Below are positions 1-8,640 of a DNA stretch of 64,000 nucleotides, piece after piece (within the stretch, counting starts at the first letter, position 1; each line of letters begins with the position of its first letter). The notes below the pieces were generated by a model that was given only the letters and a program-made list of their open reading frames with translations, had not been told where the DNA came from and made no database searches. Made by a program: the position numbers and the translations under genes. Origin of the DNA: Pinus tabuliformis (Eukaryota > Streptophyta > Pinopsida > Pinales > Pinaceae); contig CM062814.1 in the NCBI GenBank assembly GCA_031772625.1, positions 821,136,757 to 821,200,756 on the forward strand. The letters are read 5' to 3'.

Positions 1-87
1 GTACATAGTAAAGAAGCACACTTTACCTAACTTTACACTAAACCAAGTTATACTTAAATATTTCCTATGTGTCGGAATATCCTAACA
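1..87 (-). repeat. Partial LTR at window edge, followed by a polypurine tract
   Basis: Read on the minus strand, an LTR-like terminus starts with TGTTAGGATATTCC at position 87, directly preceded by a purine tract (positions 88-99, a run of C on the plus strand). A TG start next to a polypurine tract is what the 3' LTR of a minus-strand LTR retrotransposon looks like. The other end lies outside the window, so neither the partner LTR nor the target duplication can be checked. No recognisable RNase H or integrase tail follows. Confidence 0.35.
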
Positions 88-2875
88 CCCCCCCTTAAGA
101 ACAACTTGGGATAGGATTAAAGGATGTACAAATATGACACAATAGAAGAAGGAAGGAGATATTATAGCCTATTATTTGGAAGTGGATTTCCATCTTTACT
201 ATAGAAATCATCTTAATTCTTGAGCCAGAATTTGCTTAACAATCACTTGAGCAAGCATTGGAGAAAACTAATACATGTGAAACATTTAAATTGGACTTGT
301 TTCCAGGGAGAGTTTTTCTCCTTGGGAAGATAAAAATGTTTATGGAACAATATTAAGGGAAAGGAGAACATTCACATGCCATTCTTATTTCATGTTATGT
401 GCATAATCTTAATATATTTTGGAAAACACAACTAAATATTATGTGTCAACTCCACCAAGGAATAAACCTCTGTCCTATTGAATGCAATTTCCTAATGCTT
501 GTGGTGAGAAAAAACAATAGAATTAAGGCAAGGAATTCTCATATGGTAACTCCAAAATGACTAGAATCAGGACCCATTAAAAATGGCTTGTGAGTTGTCG
601 TCCCTTACTAACCAAGAAGAGCACATGGGGGCTTTTATGTGAGGATACAACAACTCAATTTCATTTTCTGAAGAATGAGATGTATGAGTTTGAGTTAATA
701 CAAATGATGTATGAACTAGAGGGCCAAATTCTCTTTCTGAGGAGGAGATTCAAGGATCTAAACAATATAATCTTACTGCACAATCCTGTTATTTTTGTGA
801 GAACAATGGTGTTCTTGAATTAGATGAAGTTGTAGCATCCTCCTCTCCTTCAGAAGTTCAGGAATTGACTTGGGGCAAATAATGAATGAAATGAAGAGTC
901 AACAACTTTTTCTCATGAAATATATTCAAGAATTTTAAAGAAAATAAAATTTTGCCCAAACATGTCCTCATAAAGGCGGTGTTGCTTTAGAAGACACTTT
1001 TGTAGATCCAAATAGTTACATACCTGATGAGTACTTTAGGACCATGACACTACTAGCCTTCCTGAGAATGAGGATGAATATTCCCAAGAGCCGAGACTTC
1101 CCACCCTCAAATGTTAATATTCTAGAAGCCTTTTACCAAAATGAGCATTATGATGAAGACATGATTGGGCACAAAGACCAAGTTGTAAGACCTCCTACAA
1201 CACCACATATACCATATAAGTCTGACATCAATTGCAACAACCTTACTCTTGCATGCTATTTACTTAACACAGAGAAGTCAATAGAGGAACATGTTGAATG
1301 TGTCAATGAGGGCCATATTCACGGGGTCTTTGATGGTTGTCTAAATGGTAATAAGAAGGAGAATGAAAAGAGAGATCTCTTCAAGCCAAAGGGGGATTGG
1401 AAGAATAAAATGTCTTATTTTAGTGAAAGGGGGGTATATATTTACAATTTTCATTTTCAGATTCCCTTAAAGTTATCATTAAGCTAGTGGGTGGCATCCC
1501 TTCTTGTGACATGATTGATAACTCATCTCAAGAGCAACTAAATGAAGTCGATGGATATTAGGAGATGAAGAAACCTCACATTTCATTGACCCAATATGCC
1601 TTTAGAATCAACCCTCATTATTTATATGATTATATCTAATCATGTTTTAAATCTGGATGATGATCAAATATAAAAGAATGATAGCCATGAATCAACCCTA
1701 GGATGTAAATAATAAGAAGAGAAAGAGTGGCCATTATCAAACACAGTTAGCCAACCTATGTATGATTTTTATGCTAAGGGTATGCAGGTTGTTAATAAGC
1801 TCAGAAGTCTCTATTGGGCTTAATATTATAGTCAAGATTATTTCTCAAATGTTGGAAAACAATGTTGAATTATGAGCAAATCATGTTGTTCATGATGCAA
1901 CCTTTGACTCAAAATTGTTTTGGGAGCTCCTAGAAGTTGTAACTTGTGACTAAGGTTCTCATTGACCTTTCCCCAACTTTTGAAAAGGACAGTTATGATT
2001 TTCATCTTGATACCTTTTTTTATGACACTGATACAAAGTAATGTAAAAGGGGGTAGCTCAAATTGCAGTTTGATTCATTGTTGATATTTGGTGCCAACCT
2101 TCAAAAGGAATGAATAGGTTGTTATATTCACAATCCCACCCCAACATTAGATTCAGTGATTGGTTTCCATGAGGTTCTAGGTCAAGGAAACATCCACTCC
2201 ATGAATGAGATACTTGAGGAGGCTTCTCCTATTCTAGGACAACAACATTTCTATGATGTGTTCACTTGCAGGAATGAAGGGAAAGTAAAACATGTTTGCA
2301 TACAATAATGACAAAGGAATCTTAGGGAAAGGTATCTTCACTTTTTATTTATGTCCTTCACCCACACCAATTTCATGTTTTCATTGATCCTATTTGGTCA
2401 TTTTTAGAGTCATTTAAGTTAAGGCCTTACGTATTTTTGGACCTTCTGGGGTAGTTTTTATAATTGGCATGTATGTATCTCTCATTTATTCTACACGTTA
2501 TCCCTTCATGTGCATGTTTCCCTAGCAATAAAATGCATGATTCAATCCCATACATTAAACAATTTGTTGGTTGAACTCCATTGGTGATCTCATGTTTCCT
2601 ATTGGATCAACATTTATCTTAGTTAGGGTAGGTAGATAGGTTTTCCCTTTTTATTAATAGGGCACTTTATAGCTTGCATTTTTCTTATATATTTGAATTT
2701 TAGTGTCATTCCAATCAGGGCATGAGTTGTTGCAACTTTCAAGGTGAGAAGGAAGAAAGATGAATTTGTGTGATGGATGACTCTACTTATTTCTTCCAAT
2801 TTCATAAATTCATACATAATCTCCACTATTATGAATTTAAGCATGTTTCAACACAATATCCTTTGCATGGGAGCA
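88..2875. other. Decayed unassigned DNA, no confident gene
   Basis: This AT-rich stretch of about 2.8 kb has no host gene I can support. It holds short open frames (for example 590-823) without known motifs, and the coding-like remnant listed separately at 1044-2308. The part from 2309 to 2875 is T-rich and shows nothing recognisable. The flanks are both retroelements, so decayed element interior is the most likely origin. Confidence 0.4.
1044..2308 (+). pseudogene. Coding-like remnant, family not recognised
   Basis: An open frame at 1044-1487 (147 codons) is followed after several stops by further stretches with protein-like composition, notably around 1945-2040 and 2090-2305. I see no zinc knuckle, aspartic protease, RT or integrase motif and no membrane segment. 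The sequence is hydrophilic with many Asp, Glu, Asn and His residues. It could be a decayed accessory or gag-derived reading frame of the element whose LTR lies at 1-87, but the strands disagree, so I do not assign it. A translated search against plant repeat proteins would settle it. Confidence 0.2.
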
Positions 2876-2880
2876 TTAAT

Positions 2881-3214
2881 TGTTATGAAACCAGCTCACA
2901 AAAAGATAGAAAAGATAAATGAACGCCTTAGAATTCAGCCTCTTTGAGGGGGAAACCTCCTTTACATTACAAAAATTAACAATTCTTGGATGATACAAAT
3001 GACAAGACCTCCTTTCTATATATAGGAGTCTAAGGGGTCATAATATAATTAGAGCTGACATAACAATAATAATCTAAGGGCACAATAATAACAATAGTGG
3101 GCTTCTATGGGGCACAATAATAACAATCTGGGGACTACATGGGCACAAAAAATGTAATAAGGGGGTTGTACTAATAAAAATAAGGGGTTACACTAGTAGT
3201 ATAGGGACCTAACA
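2881..3214 (-). repeat. 3' LTR of the deleted chromovirus
   Basis: It starts TGTTATGAAACC and ends GGGACCTAACA on the plus strand and matches 5763-5941 plus 8263-8416. A symmetrical TATA element, CTATATATAG, lies at 3016-3025 and is conserved at 5898-5907 in the other LTR. The TTAAT duplication flanks it at 2876-2880. Confidence 0.92.
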
Positions 3215-3233
3215 TGCCCCTCTCCTTCAAAAG
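3215..3233 (-). other. Polypurine tract of the chromovirus
   Basis: On the minus strand the purine-rich run AAAAGGAGAGGGGCA ends directly at the TG of the 3' LTR. This is the expected position of the plus-strand primer in an LTR retrotransposon. Confidence 0.8.
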
Positions 3234-3612
3234 GTGTTGTCCTCAATTCTTGAGTAGTTCTTGATGCTTCTATATAAATTCTTGTCCTCCCATGTGGAAT
3301 CTTCAACGGGTAAGTTCTTCCACTTGATGAGATACTTTGAAATTGATCTATTTCGTAGCTTTCGATTTCTCAGTTTCGTGACTGCTTCAGGTTCCAATAT
3401 GATTTTTCCTTCCTTGTCAAGTTCTCGTAATACTGTTTGAAATGGGACCTTCTACAACTTTTGAATGAGTTCCCACTCCTTTGGGCATATGGATATATGT
3501 AAGGCATGATGTTTGGAGGAACACTTCGTGGAATCAAATGAATAGCATGATCATGATCACGAATAGGTGGGAGGCCTTTGGGAGTCTCAAATACCTTGGA
3601 ATGATTGTCCAA
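3226..3612 (-). pseudogene. Chromovirus pol remnant: RT start joined to integrase tail and chromodomain
   Basis: The 5' part (3612 down to about 3490) encodes the conserved segment leading into Ty3 RT, with the GLPPIRDHDHAIHLIP-like motif and the PYAQ motif just before the RT fingers. Instead of the RT palm, the sequence then shifts frame and reads as the C-terminal integrase tail (…ILEPEAV…) followed by a chromodomain with the typical YLIKWKNLP and STWED segments (about 3260-3360). Roughly 2.5-3 kb of RT, RNase H and integrase that chromoviruses normally carry is therefore missing. The join is near 3485-3500. A stop follows the IQKL segment and the frames differ across the join. This is a deletion fossil, not a working fusion. 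Confidence 0.8.
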
Positions 3613-3693
3613 AACGTTTTGGAGATATGGAGAAATACATGATTTCGATGTGGGATCCTCTAGTGAACATAATTTTGCAATTACACCACATTG

Positions 3694-4197
3694 TTAGTTA
3701 TTTAGAAGCTCTGTCATGTTGTTAGAGTTGATTATCTTTCCAGGTTTTCCTTCGATACCCCTCAATTCAACTTCCTTTCCTTCCCAAAAAAATTTCAAGA
3801 AAAGTTCTTGAAAATTAAAATTTATCATACCCAAAGATTGTAGCCATTGGACTCCTAATAAAACATCAACAGCACCCATTGGAATGGAAAACATTGGGCT
3901 ATTCAATACATATTCTCCCATGAATAGCTTGATATTATGGCACTTTCCAGAGCAATTTATGGTTCCTCCACTTGCAACCATCGCTTGAAACTCTGGTGTT
4001 GGATATAGGAAGCAATTCAATTCCTTGGCTATCTTACAATCAAATAAATTATGGGTACTTCCCGAATCAATCAACACTCTTACCTTTTTCTTCTTGATAT
4101 TTCCTTCTATCTTGATAGTTTGAGGAGTGATAATTTCTTCCAATGCATTACAAGATATGGTCGGATTGATTTCTTGAGACTCGATGTGATCTTTCAA
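3694..4197 (-). pseudogene. Ty3 retropepsin-like aspartic protease region
   Basis: A 167-codon open frame carries the retropepsin active site DSGSTHNLF about 50 residues from its start, followed by the hydrophobic flap region and the second conserved LLGVQWL segment near residue 115. In the family this protease cleaves the Gag-Pol precursor inside the particle. The frame ends at a stop before the RT segment, so it is separated from the pol remnant at 3226-3612. The N-terminal part belongs to the 41-residue repeat array described separately. The catalytic Asp is intact, but the element has no RT of its own. Confidence 0.85.
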
Positions 4198-4440
4198 TTC
4201 TTGAACATTTTTCTTCTTGATATGTCCTTCTATATTAATAGTTTAAGGAGTGGTAATTCCATCCAATGCATTACAATATATGGTCAAATTAATTTCTTCT
4301 TTCTCAATGTGATCTTTCACTTCTTGAACCTTTTCCTTCCTGATATGTCCTTCTATCTTCAAAGTTTCAGGAGTGGTAATTCTTTCCAATGCTTTACAAG
4401 ATATGGTCGGATTCATTTCTTCTTTCTCTGGGGTTGATTC
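4081..4440 (-). repeat. Three tandem 123-bp units encoding a 41-residue repeat before the protease
   Basis: The same phrase (GATAT..CCTTCTAT on the plus strand) recurs at 4096, 4219 and 4342, a regular spacing of 123 bp. 123 is a multiple of three, so the repeats keep frame: each encodes a lysine/glutamate-rich linker, an NPTISCNAL-like core and KIEGHI-like end. The last unit runs into the protease active site. One unit has a stop (near 4242), so the array is now broken. Confidence 0.8.
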
Positions 4441-4989
4441 TTGGTGTATATACTCTTCTTTTGAAATTTCTTGATCCTTTTCTTCCTCCTCTCCACAATA
4501 AATGTAAAATAATTTCTTCTCAGCACACTTATCACCTTTAATGTATTTGTTATCACAATTGTAACAAAGCCCTTTTTCTCTTTTTTCTTCCAATTGTTGT
4601 GGTGTAACCCTTGTAGGTTCTAGAAGGCTAGGAGAAACAACACTTCCATCTTTATAGTTGTGAGGGGTAGACTTCCTTCTTGCCATAATTTTGCTTTCCA
4701 CTTTGTAACAAAGCCCTTTTTCTCTTTTTGCTTCCAATTGTTGTGGAGTTTCTTTAAAGAAGGTGTTGCTCTTTGTATCCTAATAATGTGTTATCATTTC
4801 CTCCGTGAAAATTGACCACGTAACAAGTTGTTTACGAGAACAAAGCCCTTTATACCATAAAAATTGATCCAGTTCTAAATATGAAGATGAAATGCATACC
4901 TTTTGTAACAGTGGTACACCATGTAGATCAAAATATTGCTCCATCTGTAGTATCCAATTTACTGGATCCTTTCCATCAAACTTTCTCAT
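4243..4989 (-). pseudogene. Ty3 Gag remnant with zinc knuckle
   Basis: The upstream piece (4780-4989) contains the retrotransposon Gag core pattern FDGKDPVNWILQMEQYFDLH. The downstream piece (4243-4737) contains the chromovirus-type nucleocapsid segment, GLCYNCDNKYIKGDKC, which is a zinc-knuckle-like Cys/His region typical of this branch. Gag would package element RNA in the particle. The two pieces lie in different frames, and the core is much shorter than a normal chromovirus Gag. The phrase KREKGLCY occurs twice (near 4570 and 4710), which points to a local duplication inside the nucleocapsid region. The remaining N-terminus cannot be traced upstream of 4989. Confidence 0.75.
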
Positions 4990-5164
4990 TCGCCTTTTCT
5001 CGATTTCAGGAGTGTGATCTTGAAATGACTATAACTCTGTACTTTTGGATCTTCTAGTTCTAAGATCACGACCTGTAGTATCACTCTGTGTCCTCTTTCC
5101 AATGCCACCAGTCTGATCGAAATTGGATTCTCCAAGAAAGAGTTATGCACAATCTCCCAAGATG

Positions 5165-5745
5165 ACCTGATTATACACCCTTTCATAATAACAAACTTGT
5201 AAGACGTGCCACGTGTCACTGTTTTGACCTTCGGATCTGAAAACTATGCACAGAAAACCATAGTCTGTCCTCTTTCTGTAACTTCTTACAAAATTTCAAT
5301 TTGTTGCTCAGAGAGAAAGTTATGATGATTTTCCAAAGGTCACCTATTTAGGATGTAATTCGGGAGTCTGCAAAAACCCTAACTTCCTTAGATCATCTAT
5401 CTGAAAATATAGCGAAACAAGATCTGAAATTTGGACCCAAGGTTCAGACCGATTTCTTCTCAAATGGGTTTTTTTGTTAGCCTTTTAAACTTTGTAACGA
5501 AAACGTTATAGTGAGAATTCCACGGTGACCTGTTTTAGATGAAATTCTAGAGCTTGCAAACACTATAACTTCCTCAGATCATATATCCGAAAATATTGCA
5601 AGACAAGCTCTGAAATTTGGACCTAAGGTTCAACGAGATTTCATATCAAATGGGTTTTATTTTTAGCTTCTTAAACGTCACAAAAATAAAATTATAGCGA
5701 AAATGCCACGATGACCTGTTTGGAGCAGCGAAAACCCTAGAATCC
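5165..5745 (-). repeat. Leader repeats, about 180-bp period, in the chromovirus 5' untranslated region
   Basis: The segment between primer site and gag repeats itself: the phrase GACCT recurs in equivalent context at 5165, 5342, 5528 and 5714, giving periods of 177, 186 and 186 bp. The two middle units (about 5341-5510 and 5527-5690) are the best preserved and share phrases such as CTGAAATTTGGACC. Such leader repeats are non-coding here. They suggest slippage or recombination in the leader of this family. Confidence 0.75.
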
Positions 5746-5748
5746 AAA

Positions 5749-5760
5749 GCTCTGATACCA
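5749..5760 (-). other. Primer binding site, initiator Met tRNA type
   Basis: The minus strand reads TGGTATCAGAGC two bases inside the 5' LTR. This is the standard plant primer site complementary to the 3' end of initiator methionine tRNA, and it fixes the element's orientation as minus. Confidence 0.9.
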
Positions 5761-5941
5761 AATGTTATGAAACCAACTCACAAAAAGATAGAAAAAAGAG
5801 ATAAACGCCTTAGAATTCAGCCTCTTCGAGGGGGAAACCTCCTTTATATTACACAAATGAACAATTCTTGGATGATACAAATGACAAGACCTCCTTTCTA
5901 TATATAGGAGTCTAAGGGGTCATAATATAATCAAAGCTGAC

Positions 5942-6610
5942 AAGAGTTTAGTTTTGTTTTGGGTGTAGATGGAGGTTGCAATGGCTCTTAGTCTGAACTG
6001 CGTCGACCAAACCACCAGAGACTCCGCATGCAAGAAGCTGGAACGTGCACGAACTGCATCGACTGCTTTCGGTGCGCCAAGAACAGGGTTTTTTCGTTTT
6101 CTGCAGAAGACAGGGCTTACAAGAAGAAAAGATCTGAGCTTTTGGCCAGATCTGTTGAATGCGGTGCTGCATCAGGTGGAGAAGACAACTGCAAATGCCT
6201 CCGAGATCGCGCTCTGTGAAGACGCTGTCTCTAGCAAACACGGAGCCCTCAGGACGAAAAATCGCCGATCCTGCCACAGGTATGAAGAAATAATCCGGGT
6301 TTTTGCATATCAAAGCGCAGATCTGTATTATATTGTTGTTGTTCTTGACATCCATAGGCTCAAACATCCGCCATTGAGCCCCGATCGGGAAATATACCCA
6401 CAGATCCGTGGCAATGAGCATAGATCGAGCCTCGGGCTCGTAGATCTAGACCTGCTAATGGAAGAACGACCCTATTTATGGTCAGATCCGGAAGCTCGCT
6501 CATAGCCAGAGCACACAGACCTGATCTCTAAGGCAGACCGAAAGCAGAAGGGATATTTACGCGATACCGGGTTAGGCGAATCAGGATCACAACCAGAACC
6601 CAGGCAATAG
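5942..6610 (+). promoter_or_regulatory. LINE 5' region, probable untranslated and promoter region
   Basis: This 670-bp segment is visibly GC-richer than the surrounding LTR and is open in frames on both strands (5969-6505 plus, 5948-6421 minus), which fits low stop density in GC-rich DNA better than two overlapping genes. Neither frame shows a recognisable domain. The phrase AGATCTG or AGATCCG recurs six or more times between 6128 and 6535. A consensus-like splice donor, AG followed by GTATGAAG, sits at 6278-6287, and a pyrimidine-rich acceptor-like stretch ends in TTTTCAG at 6631, just before the ubiquitin-like segment. Whether the family splices its leader is unknown. Confidence 0.45.
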
Positions 6611-8020
6611 GTAACATCAACTTGTTTTCAGATTTTTATAAAACCCCCTGTGGGGAAAACCAGTCTAGTGTGGGTACATGCAGAAAGCACCATTATGCAG
6701 TTGAAACAGCAAATATGGGCATTGATGGGATACCCTGTTCAGATCCAACATTTGTTCAGTGGTAGGTGGTCCCTTCAGGACAGTAGAACCCTGAGAAACT
6801 ATGATATTAGCCCAGAAACAACCATTGTTTTAAACCTTAGGCTGAGAAGAGGTGTTCTGCCCCAGGGTCCAAGCTCCTTAGGAGGAGACAAGGGGAAAAA
6901 GACAGCGGCTCAGCATCAGCCCAAGGGAGGCTCCTCTTACAAAAACATCTTACAGGGAAACAAAGATCTAGGGTCCCCTCTAGATCAAGGTGGATATACA
7001 CCTAGGCCATACATAGTAGATCAGCTAGGGCAAACCCCAGCCCTAAACTTTGATTCTACAGGACTTGAAGATTTTGTCAAGTCATATGAAACACAGGCCC
7101 TAATCTGCCGATTTAACAGTTTTTGGCCAAAGCCAATGGATCTATTTCACTGGATCTTCACCAATTGGACCATGGAATGTGATATACATCTATGCTCCAA
7201 GGGGTTTTTCATTGTTAGATTCGCATCCACGGAAGTCAGAGATACAATCATCAGTACAGGGCCTTGGTTTTGGGGAACATCGGGTCTTTTTATGACCCCA
7301 TGGTTTCCAGATTTTGATCCAAACAAAATGACTATCTCCAAAATGCCGGTCTGGGTCCACCTATATAACCTTCCTCTTCACTTTTGGAGTGAATGAGTTT
7401 TGGAAGGAATTGGGAACAACATAGGGAAATACATCAAAACAGATCTAGAAAGGACTGATGAGAGGATCTACACCTTTGCACGCATTTGTGTGGAAGTAGA
7501 TCTAAGTAAGGGACTGCAGGAAAGCATAAGGCTGGTATACAAGCAACAAAACTGGCTGCAAGGACTAGACTACGAAAAAACTACTTTCAGATGCAGGAAC
7601 TGTAGGCTGACAGGACACTTGCAAAGTACATGCCCAGAAGCCAAGAAAGCAAACAGTAAAAAGAAGCAGAAAGGGAAGCAGAGGAAAGGGTGGCAATTCC
7701 CCCCTCCTGACTCAGAGGACGATGAATCAGAAGCAGAGGAGGAAGTTACCCCCACATAGAATACTAAGCATACCCAAGGAAAGGAGACTCAAAAGGAAAA
7801 CATTTCAGCCAACAAGGTTTCACAACTCCATTCGAATCAGGCAGAGAAGACAAGCGAGGATCTAAGTATGGGAGGGATCAAACGACATCACCACTCAGAC
7901 ACTTCAGACTCAGACAAGGATACAGCTCCACAGAAAGCAGAAACACAGTTAGTCCTAGCTTCAATCGAGCCCACCCAAGGAGAGTGGCGCAAGGTCGAAA
8001 AGAAGGGGAGAAAAACATGA
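6611..8020 (+). pseudogene. LINE ORF1: ubiquitin-like domain, DUF4283, CCHC zinc knuckle
   Basis: One frame (6611-8020) is broken by stops at 7394-7396 (TGA) and 7757-7759 (TAG). From codon 6629 to 6853 it aligns without gaps to ubiquitin residues 2-76: I count 31 identities in 75 by eye, including Gly10-Lys11-Thr12, Thr22-Ile23, Pro37, Arg54-Thr55-Leu56, Tyr59, Ile61 and the end RLR. Lys6, 11 and 27 are kept; Lys29, 33, 48 and 63 are not, Ile44 is Phe, and the terminal Gly-Gly is Arg-Gly. A linker leads to DUF4283 (about 7041-7450), then CCHC knuckle CRNCRLTGHLQSTC (7592-7633), an acidic stretch and a basic end. In plant LINEs DUF4283-knuckle ORF1 binds RNA. No in-frame ATG precedes the domain: the Met1 position is TTT and a stop lies at 6608-6610. 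Confidence 0.85.
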
Positions 8021-8247
8021 GGTGTGAGTCCTCTACTCACCCTCAGGAACCAGTTTTTCTGTCCTTTCCTCCTTTCTTTTTTCTTTTCTCTCATTTTTTC
8101 TAAATGCACAGTAGCCTCGCTACATTGCATTGTGTGTGAAAGCACACGAGCCCAATGGGCAACTTCTGGAAATGCTTCAATGCATATGCTTTGTGTAACT
8201 TTTCATTTTTTAAATAAAAGGTTACTGTTTTTTTCCTGTGGAAAAAA
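8021..8247 (+). other. LINE 3' tail with short poly(A)
   Basis: Directly after the ORF1 stop there is a pyrimidine-rich stretch, then TAAATAAAAGG (a polyadenylation-like signal near 8210-8220) and an A run at 8242-8248 next to the target duplication. No ORF2 sequence lies between ORF1 and this tail. Confidence 0.7.
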
Positions 8248-8456
8248 ATAATCAAAGCTGACATAACAACAATAATGTAAGGGCAAAATAATAACAATAT
8301 TGTGCTTCTATGGGGCACTTTAATAACAATATGGGGACTACATGGGCACAACAATATAATAAGGGGGTTGTACTAATAACAATAAGGGGTTACACTAGTA
8401 GTATAGGGACCTAACATTAATCCACAGGAGTAAGGGGATCCTCTAGCACCATTATT

Positions 8457-8640
8457 GGATAATTATTTGGTGGTTGTATGGATGAATGCATTAGTCTAAT
8501 TATGATTAGTGGATAATTATTGGTAGTTGTATGGATGAATGCATTAGTCTAATTATGATTAGTGGATAATTATTGGTAGTTGTATGGATGAATGATAGTG
8601 ATTGGATAATAATTGGTAGTTGTATGGATGAATTCATGAG
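8457..8640. repeat. Tandem repeat, unit of about 54 bp
   Basis: Units starting with GGATAATTATTGGTAGTTG begin at 8457, 8511, 8564 and 8604. The first two are near-identical and about 53-54 bp long, the third is shortened to about 40 bp, and the fourth trails off at about 8640. There is no coding content. Confidence 0.85.

Larger units (their letters stand above)
5942..8247 (+). mobile_element. ORF1-only LINE (non-LTR retrotransposon) inserted in an LTR
   Basis: The 2,306-bp insertion is flanked by a perfect 15-bp duplication ATAATCAAAGCTGAC (5927-5941 and 8248-8262), interrupts the 5' LTR of the chromovirus, and ends in a short A run preceded by TAAATAAAAGG. A long target duplication plus an A-rich 3' end is the signature of target-primed reverse transcription. 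It carries a 5' region, one ORF1 frame (Ub-like domain, DUF4283, zinc knuckle) and a short 3' tail. The endonuclease/RT ORF2, about 4 kb in plant L1 elements, is entirely missing although both ends are present. It resembles in layout the ORF1-only half-L1 elements known in mammals. It is younger than the chromovirus. Confidence 0.88.
2881..8416 (-). mobile_element. Ty3 chromovirus, internally deleted, with a LINE in its 5' LTR
   Basis: The element is delimited by two LTRs of about 334 bp with TG...CA ends and by a perfect 5-bp target duplication TTAAT (2876-2880 and 8417-8421). On the minus strand the order is 5' LTR (5763-8416, interrupted), primer site, leader with tandem repeats, gag, protease, the first residues of RT, then directly the integrase tail and a chromodomain, polypurine tract and 3' LTR (2881-3214). 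Most of RT, RNase H and integrase is absent, so the copy is non-autonomous. A C-terminal chromodomain defines the chromovirus branch of Ty3 elements. The LINE at 5942-8247 inserted later, because it splits the LTR and duplicates LTR sequence. Confidence 0.9.
5763..8416 (-). repeat. 5' LTR of the deleted chromovirus, split by the LINE
   Basis: LTR sequence runs 5763-5941 and resumes at 8263-8416. Removing the 2,306-bp LINE and one copy of its 15-bp duplication leaves 333 bp, which matches the 334-bp partner LTR. The TATA element is at 5898-5907. The duplication TTAAT follows at 8417-8421. Confidence 0.92.

Noticed and set aside
5948-6505. Overlapping open frames of 178 codons (plus) and 157 codons (minus)
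   Set aside because: Both are open in the same GC-rich DNA at the LINE 5' end, and neither has a domain or a coding-like composition. Low stop density explains both.
6650-6652. GTG as the start of the LINE ORF1
   Set aside because: Plants do not normally start at GTG, and the ubiquitin alignment continues upstream of it to residue 2.
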